64,000 bases of DNA from DASQEH01 sp035633755. GTDB lineage: Bacteria > Actinomycetota > Actinomycetes > Propionibacteriales > Nocardioidaceae. The stretch's first letter is position 1, and the number at the start of each line of letters is the position of its first letter. Position numbers and translations under genes: made by a program. Below the pieces are notes generated by a model. That model made no database searches. It saw only the letters and a list, made by a program, of their open reading frames with translations, and had not been told where the DNA came from. Below are positions 19,880 through 27,550 of the stretch, piece by piece. The stretch is taken from assembly GCA_035633755.1 (NCBI GenBank), contig DASQEH010000052.1, positions 109,428 to 173,427 on the forward strand, in the 5' to 3' direction.

Positions 19880-20803
19880 ATGAGAGAAGCCGTGCTCGAC
19901 ATCGGGTCAAACACCGGTCACCTGCTGATCGTCGACGCCCATCGCGGCGCTGCACCGCTTCCAGCCGCTTCGAAGAAGGAGCCCCTCCGCCTGGCCGAGC
20001 ACATCCGCGACGACGGGGCGCTCGACGACAAGGGTGTCGAGGCGCTGATCGACTTCATCAAGCAGGCTCTCACGGCAGCCGAGGACCAGGGTTGCTCGTC
20101 GGTGACCGCGTTCGCTACCTCGGCGATCCGGGAAGCCACCAACGCCGACGACGTTGTCGCCCTGGTGCAGGGCAGGACCGGCGTGGAACTCGAGATCCTG
20201 ACCGGCGAGGACGAGGCGTGCTTGACGTTCCTGGCGGTCCGGCGCTGGTTCGGCTGGTCGTCAGGCCGGTTGGCGGTGTTCGACATCGGCGGCGGTTCGC
20301 TCGAGATCGCCGCGGGCAGCGACGAGCGGCCCGATGTGGCTCGGTCGTTCGAGCTCGGCGCAGGACGACTGACCCGTGACTGGCTCGGCAACGACGTGCC
20401 GTCGGAGGAGGCTGTTCGAGGATTGCGCCGGTATGTGCGGGCACAGATCGCCCGCGAGGCCGGGACACTGCTGCGCGCCGGCGTCGGCGACCACACCGTG
20501 GCGACGTCGAAGACGTTTCGGTCGCTGGCGCGTGTGTGCGGTGCTGCGCCGTCCGACGAGGGGTACTTCGTCCGGCGGATACTGCGTCGCTCTGAGCTGT
20601 CGAAGCGGCTGCCCAAGATTGCCCGGATGTCGGTGTCCGAAAGGGCCACGCTGCCTGGCGTCTCGTCTGCACGCGCTCATCAGCTCCTCGCTGGCGGCAT
20701 CGTCGCCGAGGCGGTCATGGATCTCTTCGACATCGAATCGCTCGAGATCTGTCCTTGGGCGCTGCGCGAGGGCGTCCTGCTGCAGAAGCTGGACGCCATG
20801 TGA
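19880..20803 (+). CDS. ppx: Exopolyphosphatase / pppGpp phosphohydrolase (Ppx/GppA family)
   Basis: ASKHA-fold phosphatase acting on polyphosphate or (p)ppGpp. The 307 residues show the phosphate-1 loop VLDIGSNTGHLLIVD at the N-terminus, the second glycine-rich loop FDIGGGSLEIAAG near 137, and the adenosine-like motif region AGGIVAEAVMDLF near 272. It lacks the C-terminal HD domain of long GppA/Ppx proteins, matching the short mycobacterial Ppx1 type (Rv0496). ATG codons at 19874 and 19880 are both possible; the later was taken. Confidence 0.87.
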   Translation: MREAVLDIGSNTGHLLIVDAHRGAAPLPAASKKEPLRLAEHIRDDGALDDKGVEALIDFIKQALTAAEDQGCSSVTAFATSAIREATNADDVVALVQGRTGVELEILTGEDEACLTFLAVRRWFGWSSGRLAVFDIGGGSLEIAAGSDERPDVARSFELGAGRLTRDWLGNDVPSEEAVRGLRRYVRAQIAREAGTLLRAGVGDHTVATSKTFRSLARVCGAAPSDEGYFVRRILRRSELSKRLPKIARMSVSERATLPGVSSARAHQLLAGGIVAEAVMDLFDIESLEICPWALREGVLLQKLDAM

Positions 20804-20908
20804 CGTCGAGGGTGACCCCGCGCGTGCGCGGTGACCAGGACGGAGCTCCGGCGGCACGGGGATTGCGGCCTCCCACGTCGCGTTGGGATCTCCGCCTACT
20901 CTTGGGAT

Positions 20909-21796
20909 GTGAGTGAACAGCCGGTGTCGAGGCCGAGCGAGCCCGTCCAGCGAGAGTCGGTCCCTGTCGCGCTGTCCACCGCCTCGGTCTACCCGGAGTC
21001 GGCTGCAACCGCGTTCGAGCTGGCCGGGCGCCTGGGCTTCGACGCTGTCGAGGTCATGGTCGGGGTGGACCCGGTCAGCCAGGACATCGACACGGTGAAG
21101 AGCCTCGTCGACTACCACGGCATCGCGGTCTGCGCTGTGCATGCGCCCTGCCTGCTCATCACCCAGCGGGTCTGGGGAACCGAGCCCTGGGAGAAGCTGC
21201 AGCGAAGTGCGCAGATGGCCTCGGCTCTGGGCGCCGACGTCGTCGTGGTGCACCCGCCGTTTCGCTGGCAGCGGGACTACGCGAGCGGGTTCGTCGAAGG
21301 GATCGCCAAGCTCGAGGCCGATACCGGCATCGCCTTCGCGGTCGAGAACATGTTCCCGTGGCGCGCCTCCAAGCGGGAGCTGCAGGCTTATGCCCCCGGC
21401 TGGGACCCCGTCGACGACGACTACGCCAATGTCACCATCGACCTGTCTCACAGCGCCACCGCCGGCAGCGACGCCCTCGACATGGCCGCCCGGCTCGGAT
21501 CACGGCTTCGGCACGTCCACGTCGCCGACGGCACCGGCTCGGCAAAGGATGAGCACCTGGTACCCGGCCGAGGCAGCCAACCGTGTGCCGAGCTCGTCCG
21601 GCGGCTGGTCGAGCAGGGCTTCGGGGGGAGCTTCGTTGTCGAGATCAACACCCGGCGGGCTGCCACCCGAGCCGCCCGGGAAGCCGATCTGGCGGAGTCA
21701 TTGGCGTTCATCCGCACCTGGGCCGGCACCGAGCCTGATCTGGCCGCGGCGTCCGGCTTGCCGGCACGCGGCGCCGGGGACTGGCCTCGTGCCTGA
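20909..21796 (+). CDS. Sugar phosphate isomerase/epimerase-like TIM barrel
   Basis: A 295-residue AP_endonuc_2-type TIM barrel (xylose isomerase-like). Strand-end metal ligands of the family can be placed at VEVMVGVDP, VVVHPPFRW, FAVENMFPW, IDLSHSATAG and VVEINTR, consistent with a divalent-metal isomerase or epimerase. The physiological substrate is unknown. It starts with GTG at 20909; a TACTCTTGGGATGTG stretch just before lacks a clear ribosome binding site, so a leaderless transcript is possible. It overlaps the TetR gene by eight bases. The ppx neighbour order matches Rv0496-Rv0498. Confidence 0.8.
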   Translation: MSEQPVSRPSEPVQRESVPVALSTASVYPESAATAFELAGRLGFDAVEVMVGVDPVSQDIDTVKSLVDYHGIAVCAVHAPCLLITQRVWGTEPWEKLQRSAQMASALGADVVVVHPPFRWQRDYASGFVEGIAKLEADTGIAFAVENMFPWRASKRELQAYAPGWDPVDDDYANVTIDLSHSATAGSDALDMAARLGSRLRHVHVADGTGSAKDEHLVPGRGSQPCAELVRRLVEQGFGGSFVVEINTRRAATRAAREADLAESLAFIRTWAGTEPDLAAASGLPARGAGDWPRA

Positions 21797-22481
21797 CGGC
21801 CCTGCGCCACCGGATACTCGGGCCGCGAAGGCTCCGGAGCGCTCCCGCGCGGGGCGTCGTCCCGGCAACCCTGATACCCGCGCCACCATCGTCGCCGCCG
21901 CCGGGGTTGAGTTCGCCGCCAAGGGCTACGACGGGGTGTCCATGCGCGCCATCGCTCGGGTGGCCGGCGTCGACCCTTCCCTCCTCAACCACTACTTCGG
22001 GTCGAAGGACGACCTGCTGCTGGCCTGGCTCGACATCCCGTTCGACCCCCGGGCCCTGATTCCTTCGTTGACACGAGAAGGGGTCGACGGGCTCGGCGCT
22101 CGGATCGCGACGACCTTCCTGACGGTGTGGGACACGCCTGAGAACCAACCCCGGATGGTGGCCATGCTCAGGGCGGTGCTCAGTAGCGAGGCGTCGGTGG
22201 ACGTGTTCGGCAACCGGTTGGTACCCATGGTTCTCGGCCCGATCAGCCAGGCGGTCGATGCCCCGGACGGCAGGCTCCGAGCGCAGTACGTCGTCTCGCA
22301 CCTGCTGGGGCTGGCCGTTGCCCGCTACGTCCTGCGGCTGGAGCCGCTGGCATCCACTCCGGCTTCTGAGGTGGCAGGGCGGATCGCTCCCACGCTGCAG
22401 CGCTACCTGGACACCCCCAATGTGGAAGCACTCGAACGAGACGCCCGCGGTCTTGACGGAGGGAGGAACCCGGAGCAATAA
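21789..22481 (+). CDS. TetR-family transcriptional regulator
   Basis: A 230-residue repressor-type protein with an N-terminal HTH (about 33-78: IVAAAGVEFAAKGYDG then VSMRAIARVAGVDPSLLNHY and the YFGSKDDLL helix) and a C-terminal ligand-binding helical domain of the TetR_C type. It begins with GTG overlapping the isomerase gene and ends eight bases before an ABC-2 drug-type exporter. The location suggests that it controls that exporter. A perfect 9-2-9 palindrome overlaps its stop codon. Confidence 0.87.
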   Translation: MPDGPAPPDTRAAKAPERSRAGRRPGNPDTRATIVAAAGVEFAAKGYDGVSMRAIARVAGVDPSLLNHYFGSKDDLLLAWLDIPFDPRALIPSLTREGVDGLGARIATTFLTVWDTPENQPRMVAMLRAVLSSEASVDVFGNRLVPMVLGPISQAVDAPDGRLRAQYVVSHLLGLAVARYVLRLEPLASTPASEVAGRIAPTLQRYLDTPNVEALERDARGLDGGRNPEQ

Positions 22482-22499
22482 TTCATCACATGATGAATT
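22480..22499. promoter_or_regulatory. 20-bp palindromic operator candidate at tetR/exporter junction
   Basis: AATTCATCACATGATGAATT consists of perfect 9-bp arms with a CA centre. It starts on the tetR stop codon (TAA at 22479-22481) and covers both possible ATG starts of the exporter ATPase (22490 and 22493). It is strikingly AT-rich for this genome. The size and symmetry fit a TetR dimer site. Placement over the start codon implies either a roadblock to read-through transcription or a role in mRNA folding around the start. Confidence 0.6.
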
Positions 22500-23263
22500 C
22501 TTCTTCAGTACATGCTGCTCGCGATCGTGTCGCAGCACATCGGATTGCAGCAGCGGGCGTAGAGATCCGGGACTTGCGAGTATCCCGAGGCGGCTCGCAG
22601 GTGCTGCGCGACGTCTCGGCCAGCATCCGAGCCGGGCAGGTCACGGGATTGCTGGGACCATCCGGGTGCGGCAAGACGACGCTGATGCGCAGCATCGTTG
22701 GTGTGCAACGCATCGCAGGCGGCAGCGTGGAGGTTCTCGGTGAGCCAGCCGGCAGCCCCGGCCTGCGGCACCGAGTGGGCTACGTCACCCAAGCGCCGAG
22801 TGTGTATGCCGACCTGACCGTCGAGGAGAACGTGGACTTCTTCGCTGCGGTGGTCGGCGCCTCGCCTGCGACCAAAGCGGAAGTGCTGTCCATCGTCGGA
22901 CTCGGTGGAGCCGAGGATCGGGTGGTCGGCCGGTTGTCCGGTGGCCAGCGGTCGCGAGTGTCGCTCGCGGTGGCGCTGCTCGGTCAGCCGGACCTGCTGG
23001 TCCTGGACGAACCGACAGTCGGTCTCGACCCGGTCCTGCGCCGGCAGCTGTGGGCGACCTTCAGCGACCTTGCGGCCGCGGGAACCACCATCATCGTGTC
23101 GAGCCACGTGATGGACGAGGCGCAACGTTGCGACCGTCTGCTGCTCATGCGTGAAGGCGCGCTGATCGCGGATGACAGCCCCGAGGCGTTGCTCCAGTCC
23201 ACCGGTGCGCCCGACGTCGAGTCGGCGTTCCTGTCCTTGATCGAAACCGAGGTCGCGTCATGA
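22490..23263 (+). CDS. ABC-2 type exporter ATPase (drug/antibiotic efflux-like)
   Basis: The 257 residues carry Walker A GPSGCGKTT near 66, Q-loop VTQAPSVYADLTVEEN, signature LSGGQRSRVSLAVAL near 149, Walker B LLVLDEPTVGLDP and switch histidine VSSHVMDEA, typical of DrrA/CcmA-like exporters. Translation must start at 22490 or 22493 because no other in-frame start precedes the conserved core. The nearest purine-rich site (CGGAG at 22471) is 14 bases away, so initiation is non-standard. It overlaps the permease gene by four bases (ATGA). Confidence 0.88.
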   Translation: MMNSSSVHAARDRVAAHRIAAAGVEIRDLRVSRGGSQVLRDVSASIRAGQVTGLLGPSGCGKTTLMRSIVGVQRIAGGSVEVLGEPAGSPGLRHRVGYVTQAPSVYADLTVEENVDFFAAVVGASPATKAEVLSIVGLGGAEDRVVGRLSGGQRSRVSLAVALLGQPDLLVLDEPTVGLDPVLRRQLWATFSDLAAAGTTIIVSSHVMDEAQRCDRLLLMREGALIADDSPEALLQSTGAPDVESAFLSLIETEVAS

Positions 23264-23997
23264 ATCCCACAATCACCCTCGCCGTCGCTGGGCGGGTACT
23301 TCGCCAGCTGCGTCGCGACCACCGCACGGTCGCCATGCTCCTGCTCGTCCCGTGCGTCCTGCTGGCGCTGCTGTGGTGGATGTTCGATCGTGACGCCACC
23401 ACCTTCGACCGGTTCGGCCCGCCCCTGCTGGCGATGTTCCCGTTCATCGTGATGTTCCTCGTGACGTCGGTGACGACGTTGCGGGAACGGTCATCGGGCA
23501 CGCTGGAGAGGCTGCTGTCGATGCCGATGGCCAAGCTCGACCTCTTGCTCGGATATGCCCTCGCCTTCGGTGCGGTCGCCCTTGTCCAGGCGCTGCTCGC
23601 AGTCGGTCTGACCGTGGGTGTCCTCGGCCTCGATGTCGCCGGTCCCGTCTGGGCACTGACGGTGGTGGCGGTCGTCGATGCGGTGCTGGGGACGACCCTC
23701 GGCCTGTTCGTCTCGGCGTTCGCTGAGACGGAGTTCCAGGCAGTTCAGTTCATGCCCGCCCTTGTGATCCCGCAGATCCTGCTCTGCGGTCTCTTCGTGC
23801 CCCGGGCGGACCTGCCTACGGTGCTGAACGCGATCTCTGACGTACTGCCGCTGAGCTACGCGGTGGACTCCATGCAGCGGCTCCAGGGCTCCCAGGGGCT
23901 GGGCTCGCAATTCTGGGCCGACCTCGGCGTGATCACCGTCTTCGTGGTGGCGATGGTCGCGCTGGGCGCCGCCACGCTGCGCCGCCGCACCGCCTGA
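23260..23997 (+). CDS. ABC-2 type exporter permease
   Basis: A 245-residue membrane protein with six predicted helices (about 25-45, 58-78, 103-130, 140-160, 170-190, 220-238) and the ABC-2 feature RERSSGTLERLLSMPMAKLD after helix 2, the coupling segment to the ATPase. The ATGA overlap with the upstream gene shows translational coupling. Substrate unknown; TetR linkage suggests a toxic compound, lipid or antibiotic. Confidence 0.87.
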   Translation: MNPTITLAVAGRVLRQLRRDHRTVAMLLLVPCVLLALLWWMFDRDATTFDRFGPPLLAMFPFIVMFLVTSVTTLRERSSGTLERLLSMPMAKLDLLLGYALAFGAVALVQALLAVGLTVGVLGLDVAGPVWALTVVAVVDAVLGTTLGLFVSAFAETEFQAVQFMPALVIPQILLCGLFVPRADLPTVLNAISDVLPLSYAVDSMQRLQGSQGLGSQFWADLGVITVFVVAMVALGAATLRRRTA

Positions 23998-24010
23998 GCG
24001 GTCACCCAGG

Positions 24011-24029
24011 CCCGTCGAGCATCGGCGGG
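24011..24029. terminator. Possible bidirectional terminator
   Basis: CCCGTCGA (24011-24018) pairs with TCGGCGGG (24022-24029) over a three-base loop, eight pairs with one G-U. It lies in the 69-bp gap between the convergent exporter permease and biotinyl-protein genes. There is no U-tract, so it is only a candidate. Confidence 0.35.
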
Positions 24030-24066
24030 ACAGCGCAGGCGATGCCCGGACGTGAGCAGCGGAGGG

Positions 24067-24288
24067 TCAGTCCTCCTCGATCTCGGCGAGGAGGTCTCCC
24101 TCGGTGACGACGTCACCCTCGCGTACCGCGATCTCGGTGACTGTGCCTGACACCTCCGCCGCCACGGGGATCTCCATCTTCATCGACTCCAGCAACACCA
24201 GCGTGTCCTGGGCGGCCACCTTGTCGCCGGGCTGGGCCACGACTTTGAGGACATTGGCGACAAGCTCGGCATTGACGAAGTGACCCAT
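24067..24288 (-). CDS. Small stand-alone biotin/lipoyl-attachment protein
   Basis: A 73-residue single-domain protein consisting of just the biotinyl barrel. The acceptor motif LLESMKMEIPV places the modifiable lysine at about residue 37, and a mirrored half VSGTVTEIAVREGDVVTEGDLL follows. An AAGGGAAGGG site lies just before the ATG (complement of 24286-24288), which supports this short start over the much longer open frame. Similar free biotinyl proteins exist in mycobacteria and streptomycetes. The partner carboxylase or transcarboxylase is not encoded nearby. Confidence 0.85.
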   Translation of the reverse strand: MGHFVNAELVANVLKVVAQPGDKVAAQDTLVLLESMKMEIPVAAEVSGTVTEIAVREGDVVTEGDLLAEIEED

Positions 24289-24490
24289 AGCCCTTCCCTT
24301 CCGGTCGACGAGCCGCAGTGCCTCGCGCCACGAGTAGACAGGCCTCGATCCTAGTGTCGGGACTCTGCGCCGGTGGTCCCAGAGCACGCGGCAGCGTGGT
24401 GGTGGAGTCCGGCGGACCCGAGTCGCCCGCCACGGCGTAGCCTTGACGCGCCGCAGCCATGCCCGACGCGCTGGATCAAGGAGGACCTGC

Positions 24491-25420
24491 ATGCTACGTC
24501 GCTCCCTGCTCCAGTTGTCCCGGAGCAGCCGGATCAAAGACGCGGTCAGCACCATGCCCGTCTCCAGTGGCATCGTTGCCAGGTTCGTGGCTGGGGAGTC
24601 CGTCGATGACGTCATCGACGTCAGCCGACGACTCGTCGAGGACGGCCGGCTGGTCTCGCTCGACCACCTCGGCGAGGACACACTCGACCAGGACCAGGCG
24701 GACGCGACGGTCCGGGCCTACCTGACCCTGCTGTCGCGGCTCTCGGAGGAGGGCCTGGCTTCGGGAGCTGAGGTGTCGGTGAAGCTGTCCGCCGTCGGTC
24801 AGGCGCTCGGCGACGACGGTGCCAAGCTGGCTCTGGACAATGCCCGCAAGATCTGTCAAGGCGCGACGAACGCCGGCACCACCGTCACCTTGGACATGGA
24901 AGACCATACGACGACCGATTCGACGTTGAGCATCTTGCGCGAGCTGAGACAGGACTTCCCCGACACCGGTGCGGTGGTTCAGGCGTACCTGCATCGCACC
25001 GAGGACGACTGTCGTGAGCTCGCCTACGCCGGCTCCCGGGTGCGGCTCTGCAAGGGTGCCTACAAGGAGCCTGAGGAGGTCGCGTTCCAGGACCGGCGTG
25101 AGGTCGACCTGTCGTACGTCCGTTGCCTCAAGGTGCTCATGGCCGGAGCCGGGTACCCCATGGTCGCCACGCACGACCCGACGTTGATCGCTATCACGGG
25201 TGCCCTGGCGACGCGCAACGACCGGAGCAAGGACAGCTTCGAGTACCAGATGCTGTACGGAGTGCGGCCGGACGAGCAGCGGCGACTGGCCGCCGACGGA
25301 GCACGGATGCGGGTCTACATTCCCTATGGCGCGGAGTGGTACGGCTACCTGATGCGGCGGTTGGCCGAGCGACCCGCCAACCTGACGTTCTTCGCCAGGT
25401 CGTTGCTCACGAAGAGCTGA
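24491..25420 (+). CDS. Proline dehydrogenase
   Basis: FAD-dependent oxidation of proline to pyrroline-5-carboxylate at the membrane face. The 309-residue monofunctional enzyme shows the TIM-barrel motifs VSVKLSAVGQ, TLDMEDHTT, AYLHRTEDD, RLCKGAYKEP, and the flavin-binding FEYQMLYGV plus the C-terminal RVYIPYGAEWYGYLMRRLAE (substrate arginines). A strong AAGGAGG site precedes the ATG at 24491. It lies 22 bp before proC, so oxidation and synthesis of proline are encoded side by side; no P5C dehydrogenase is in the window. Confidence 0.93.
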   Translation: MLRRSLLQLSRSSRIKDAVSTMPVSSGIVARFVAGESVDDVIDVSRRLVEDGRLVSLDHLGEDTLDQDQADATVRAYLTLLSRLSEEGLASGAEVSVKLSAVGQALGDDGAKLALDNARKICQGATNAGTTVTLDMEDHTTTDSTLSILRELRQDFPDTGAVVQAYLHRTEDDCRELAYAGSRVRLCKGAYKEPEEVAFQDRREVDLSYVRCLKVLMAGAGYPMVATHDPTLIAITGALATRNDRSKDSFEYQMLYGVRPDEQRRLAADGARMRVYIPYGAEWYGYLMRRLAERPANLTFFARSLLTKS

Positions 25421-25442
25421 TGTCGTCGATGGGGAGGCAAAG

Positions 25443-26249
25443 GTGACCGTCGCAATCCTGGGCGCCGGCGTGATGGGCGAGACGATCGTCTCAGGTCTGG
25501 TCAGGTCCGGGTGGTCCCCCGATGACCTGCTGGTGAGCGAGCGCCGCCTCGAGCGGGCCACCGAGCTGCGGGAGCGCTACGGCGTCGACGTCGTCACCAA
25601 CCTCGACGCCGCCCGCAAGGCCGACACGTTGATGCTCGTCGTGAAGCCCCAGGACATGGCAGATCTGCTCGACGAGCTCGCCTCGGTGGTACGTCCGGGT
25701 CAGCTCATCATCTCCCTGGCCGCCGGTATCACCACGTCGTCGATCGAGTCACGACTGCCCGAGGGCGTACCCGTGGTGCGGGTGATGCCAAATACCCCCG
25801 CCTTGGTCGACGAGGGGATGGCGGCGATCTCGCGTGGCACGCACTGCGACGAGGAGCACCTGCTCGAAGCCGAGGCGCTGCTGCGCGCCACAGGCCGGGT
25901 GCTCCGTGTCCCCGAGAAGCAGCAGGACGCCGTCACGGCCATCTCCGGGTCGGGCCCGGCGTATCTGTTCTTCGTGGTGGAAGCCATGATCGAGGCCGGC
26001 GTGCACCTCGGCCTTCCCCGCTCGACGGCCACGGAGCTCGTGGTCCAGACCATGGTGGGCTCGGCGAAGCTGCTCCGTGAGACCGGTGAGCACCCCACCG
26101 TGCTGCGCGAGCGCGTGACGTCGCCGGGGGGCACCACTGCTGCCGCCGTCCGTGAGCTCGAGGACCACAAGGTTCGTGCGGCCTTCATGACCGCGCTCGA
26201 GAGCGCCCGTAACCGCTCGCGCGCGCTCGCCCGCGGCGAAGAGGAGTAG
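25443..26249 (+). CDS. proC: Pyrroline-5-carboxylate reductase ProC
   Basis: Last step of proline synthesis, NAD(P)H-dependent. The 268 residues begin with the Rossmann motif VAILGAGVMGETIVSGL, contain VVKPQDMADLL, VRVMPNTPALVDEG and AITAISGSGPAYLFFVVEAM-like signatures, and end with the dimerisation helix TSPGGTTAAAVRELEDHKV. The GTG at 25443 follows GGGGAGGCAAAG. In this order (proC, then further on an HTH protein and bS22) the region follows Rv0500-Rv0500B. Confidence 0.95.
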   Translation: MTVAILGAGVMGETIVSGLVRSGWSPDDLLVSERRLERATELRERYGVDVVTNLDAARKADTLMLVVKPQDMADLLDELASVVRPGQLIISLAAGITTSSIESRLPEGVPVVRVMPNTPALVDEGMAAISRGTHCDEEHLLEAEALLRATGRVLRVPEKQQDAVTAISGSGPAYLFFVVEAMIEAGVHLGLPRSTATELVVQTMVGSAKLLRETGEHPTVLRERVTSPGGTTAAAVRELEDHKVRAAFMTALESARNRSRALARGEEE

Positions 26250-26280
26250 TCGCCACCTCGCCGCGGGTACAGTCGCGCGA

Positions 26281-27531
26281 ATGAGCGCGCCGATCTTCGC
26301 GAGCAGTGACGATGCCGCCCGCCGGAGGGGGCTGCGGCGGATGCGCGGCGTCGCGCTGTCCCTGCTCATCGCCGCCGCCTTGGTCTACGTGCTGACGCTG
26401 GACGCCGGAGGCTGGTGGCCTTACGTGCATGCGACTGCAGAAGCGGCCATGGTCGGTGCGATCGCCGACTGGTTCGCGGTGACTGCGATATTCAGGCATC
26501 CGCTCGGACTGCCTATTCCGCACACCGCGATCATCCCTACCCGCAAGGCCGCCCTGGCCCGCAGCTTCCACGACTTCTTCACCGACAACTTCCTGGCCGA
26601 GTCGGTCATCCGCACCCGGGTGGCCGACGCGCGGGTGAGTAGTCGCGTCGGCGTCTGGTTGAGCGAGCCGAACAACAGCAGCTGGGTGGCTGACGAGGCA
26701 GCGACGCTCGTCAGCACGGTGTTGCGCAACATCAAGGACGACGACGTCGCTGCTTTGCTCGAGACGGAGCTGCTGCCTCGACTCGCAGACGAGCCCCTGA
26801 GCGAGGTGACCGGCCGGCTGCTGAGAGAGGTCGTCGATGACAAGGCCCACCACGGCCTGGTCGACCTCGCCCTGGCTGAGGTACATCGCTGGCTGCTGGG
26901 GAACCGCGAGGCAGTTGCCCTCGCGCTCAGCACCCGGGCCCCGTGGTGGACGCCGGTGTGGTTGGACGAGCAAGTCACGTCGAAGCTGCACGCTGAGGCG
27001 ACAGCGTGGGTGGCCGACATCCGCGACGACCCCCAACACCATGCGCGGCAGGCGCTCGACGACCTGCTTGAGCAGCTCGCCGAGGACCTCCAGCATGATC
27101 CGGCCACGATCGAGCGAGCTGAAAGGCTCAAGCAGCGGGTACTGCGTCAGCCCCAGGTCGCAGCGACCGCAACGTCGCTGTGGAATGCGTTCCGCCGCGC
27201 CCTGCTCGAGTCGCTCGCCGCGCCCGAGAGCGCGGTGAAGGCTCGGGCGGTCGTCGCACTTACCCGGTTCGGAGCTCGCCTCGTCGACGACGAGGCGCTG
27301 CGCGCAAGGCTCGACGGGTACGCCGCCGACGCGGCTGCGTTCCTGGTCTCCAGGTACGGCGACGAGCTGAGCACCATCATCACCGACACGATCGACCGCT
27401 GGGATGGCAAGGAGGCTGCGGAGCGCATCGAGCTCTTCGTCGGTCGTGACCTGCAATTCATCCGCGTCAACGGCACGCTCGTCGGTGGGCTGGCCGGGCT
27501 GATCATCTACACGGTCTCGGTTCGACTGTGA
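26281..27531 (+). CDS. DUF445 family membrane protein
   Basis: A 416-residue protein with an N-terminal membrane hairpin (about 22-40 and the GAIADWFAVTAIFRHPLGLP segment at 60-79, the hallmark of DUF445/YheB-like proteins). A long alpha-helical middle follows, and a single C-terminal membrane helix (GTLVGGLAGLIIYTVSVRL). Function is not established for the family; topology implies both ends anchored in the membrane with the helical body in the cytoplasm or periplasm-equivalent space. Spacing of 31 bp after proC suggests co-transcription. Confidence 0.8.
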   Translation: MSAPIFASSDDAARRRGLRRMRGVALSLLIAAALVYVLTLDAGGWWPYVHATAEAAMVGAIADWFAVTAIFRHPLGLPIPHTAIIPTRKAALARSFHDFFTDNFLAESVIRTRVADARVSSRVGVWLSEPNNSSWVADEAATLVSTVLRNIKDDDVAALLETELLPRLADEPLSEVTGRLLREVVDDKAHHGLVDLALAEVHRWLLGNREAVALALSTRAPWWTPVWLDEQVTSKLHAEATAWVADIRDDPQHHARQALDDLLEQLAEDLQHDPATIERAERLKQRVLRQPQVAATATSLWNAFRRALLESLAAPESAVKARAVVALTRFGARLVDDEALRARLDGYAADAAAFLVSRYGDELSTIITDTIDRWDGKEAAERIELFVGRDLQFIRVNGTLVGGLAGLIIYTVSVRL

Positions 27532-27550
27532 GCCTGGGTAGAGTCCGCTT

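Noticed and set aside
21141..21788. Long in-frame extension upstream of the TetR gene
   Set aside because: It overlaps the TIM-barrel gene in another frame and reads as Ser/Pro/Arg low complexity; the TetR fold begins only after the GTG at 21789.
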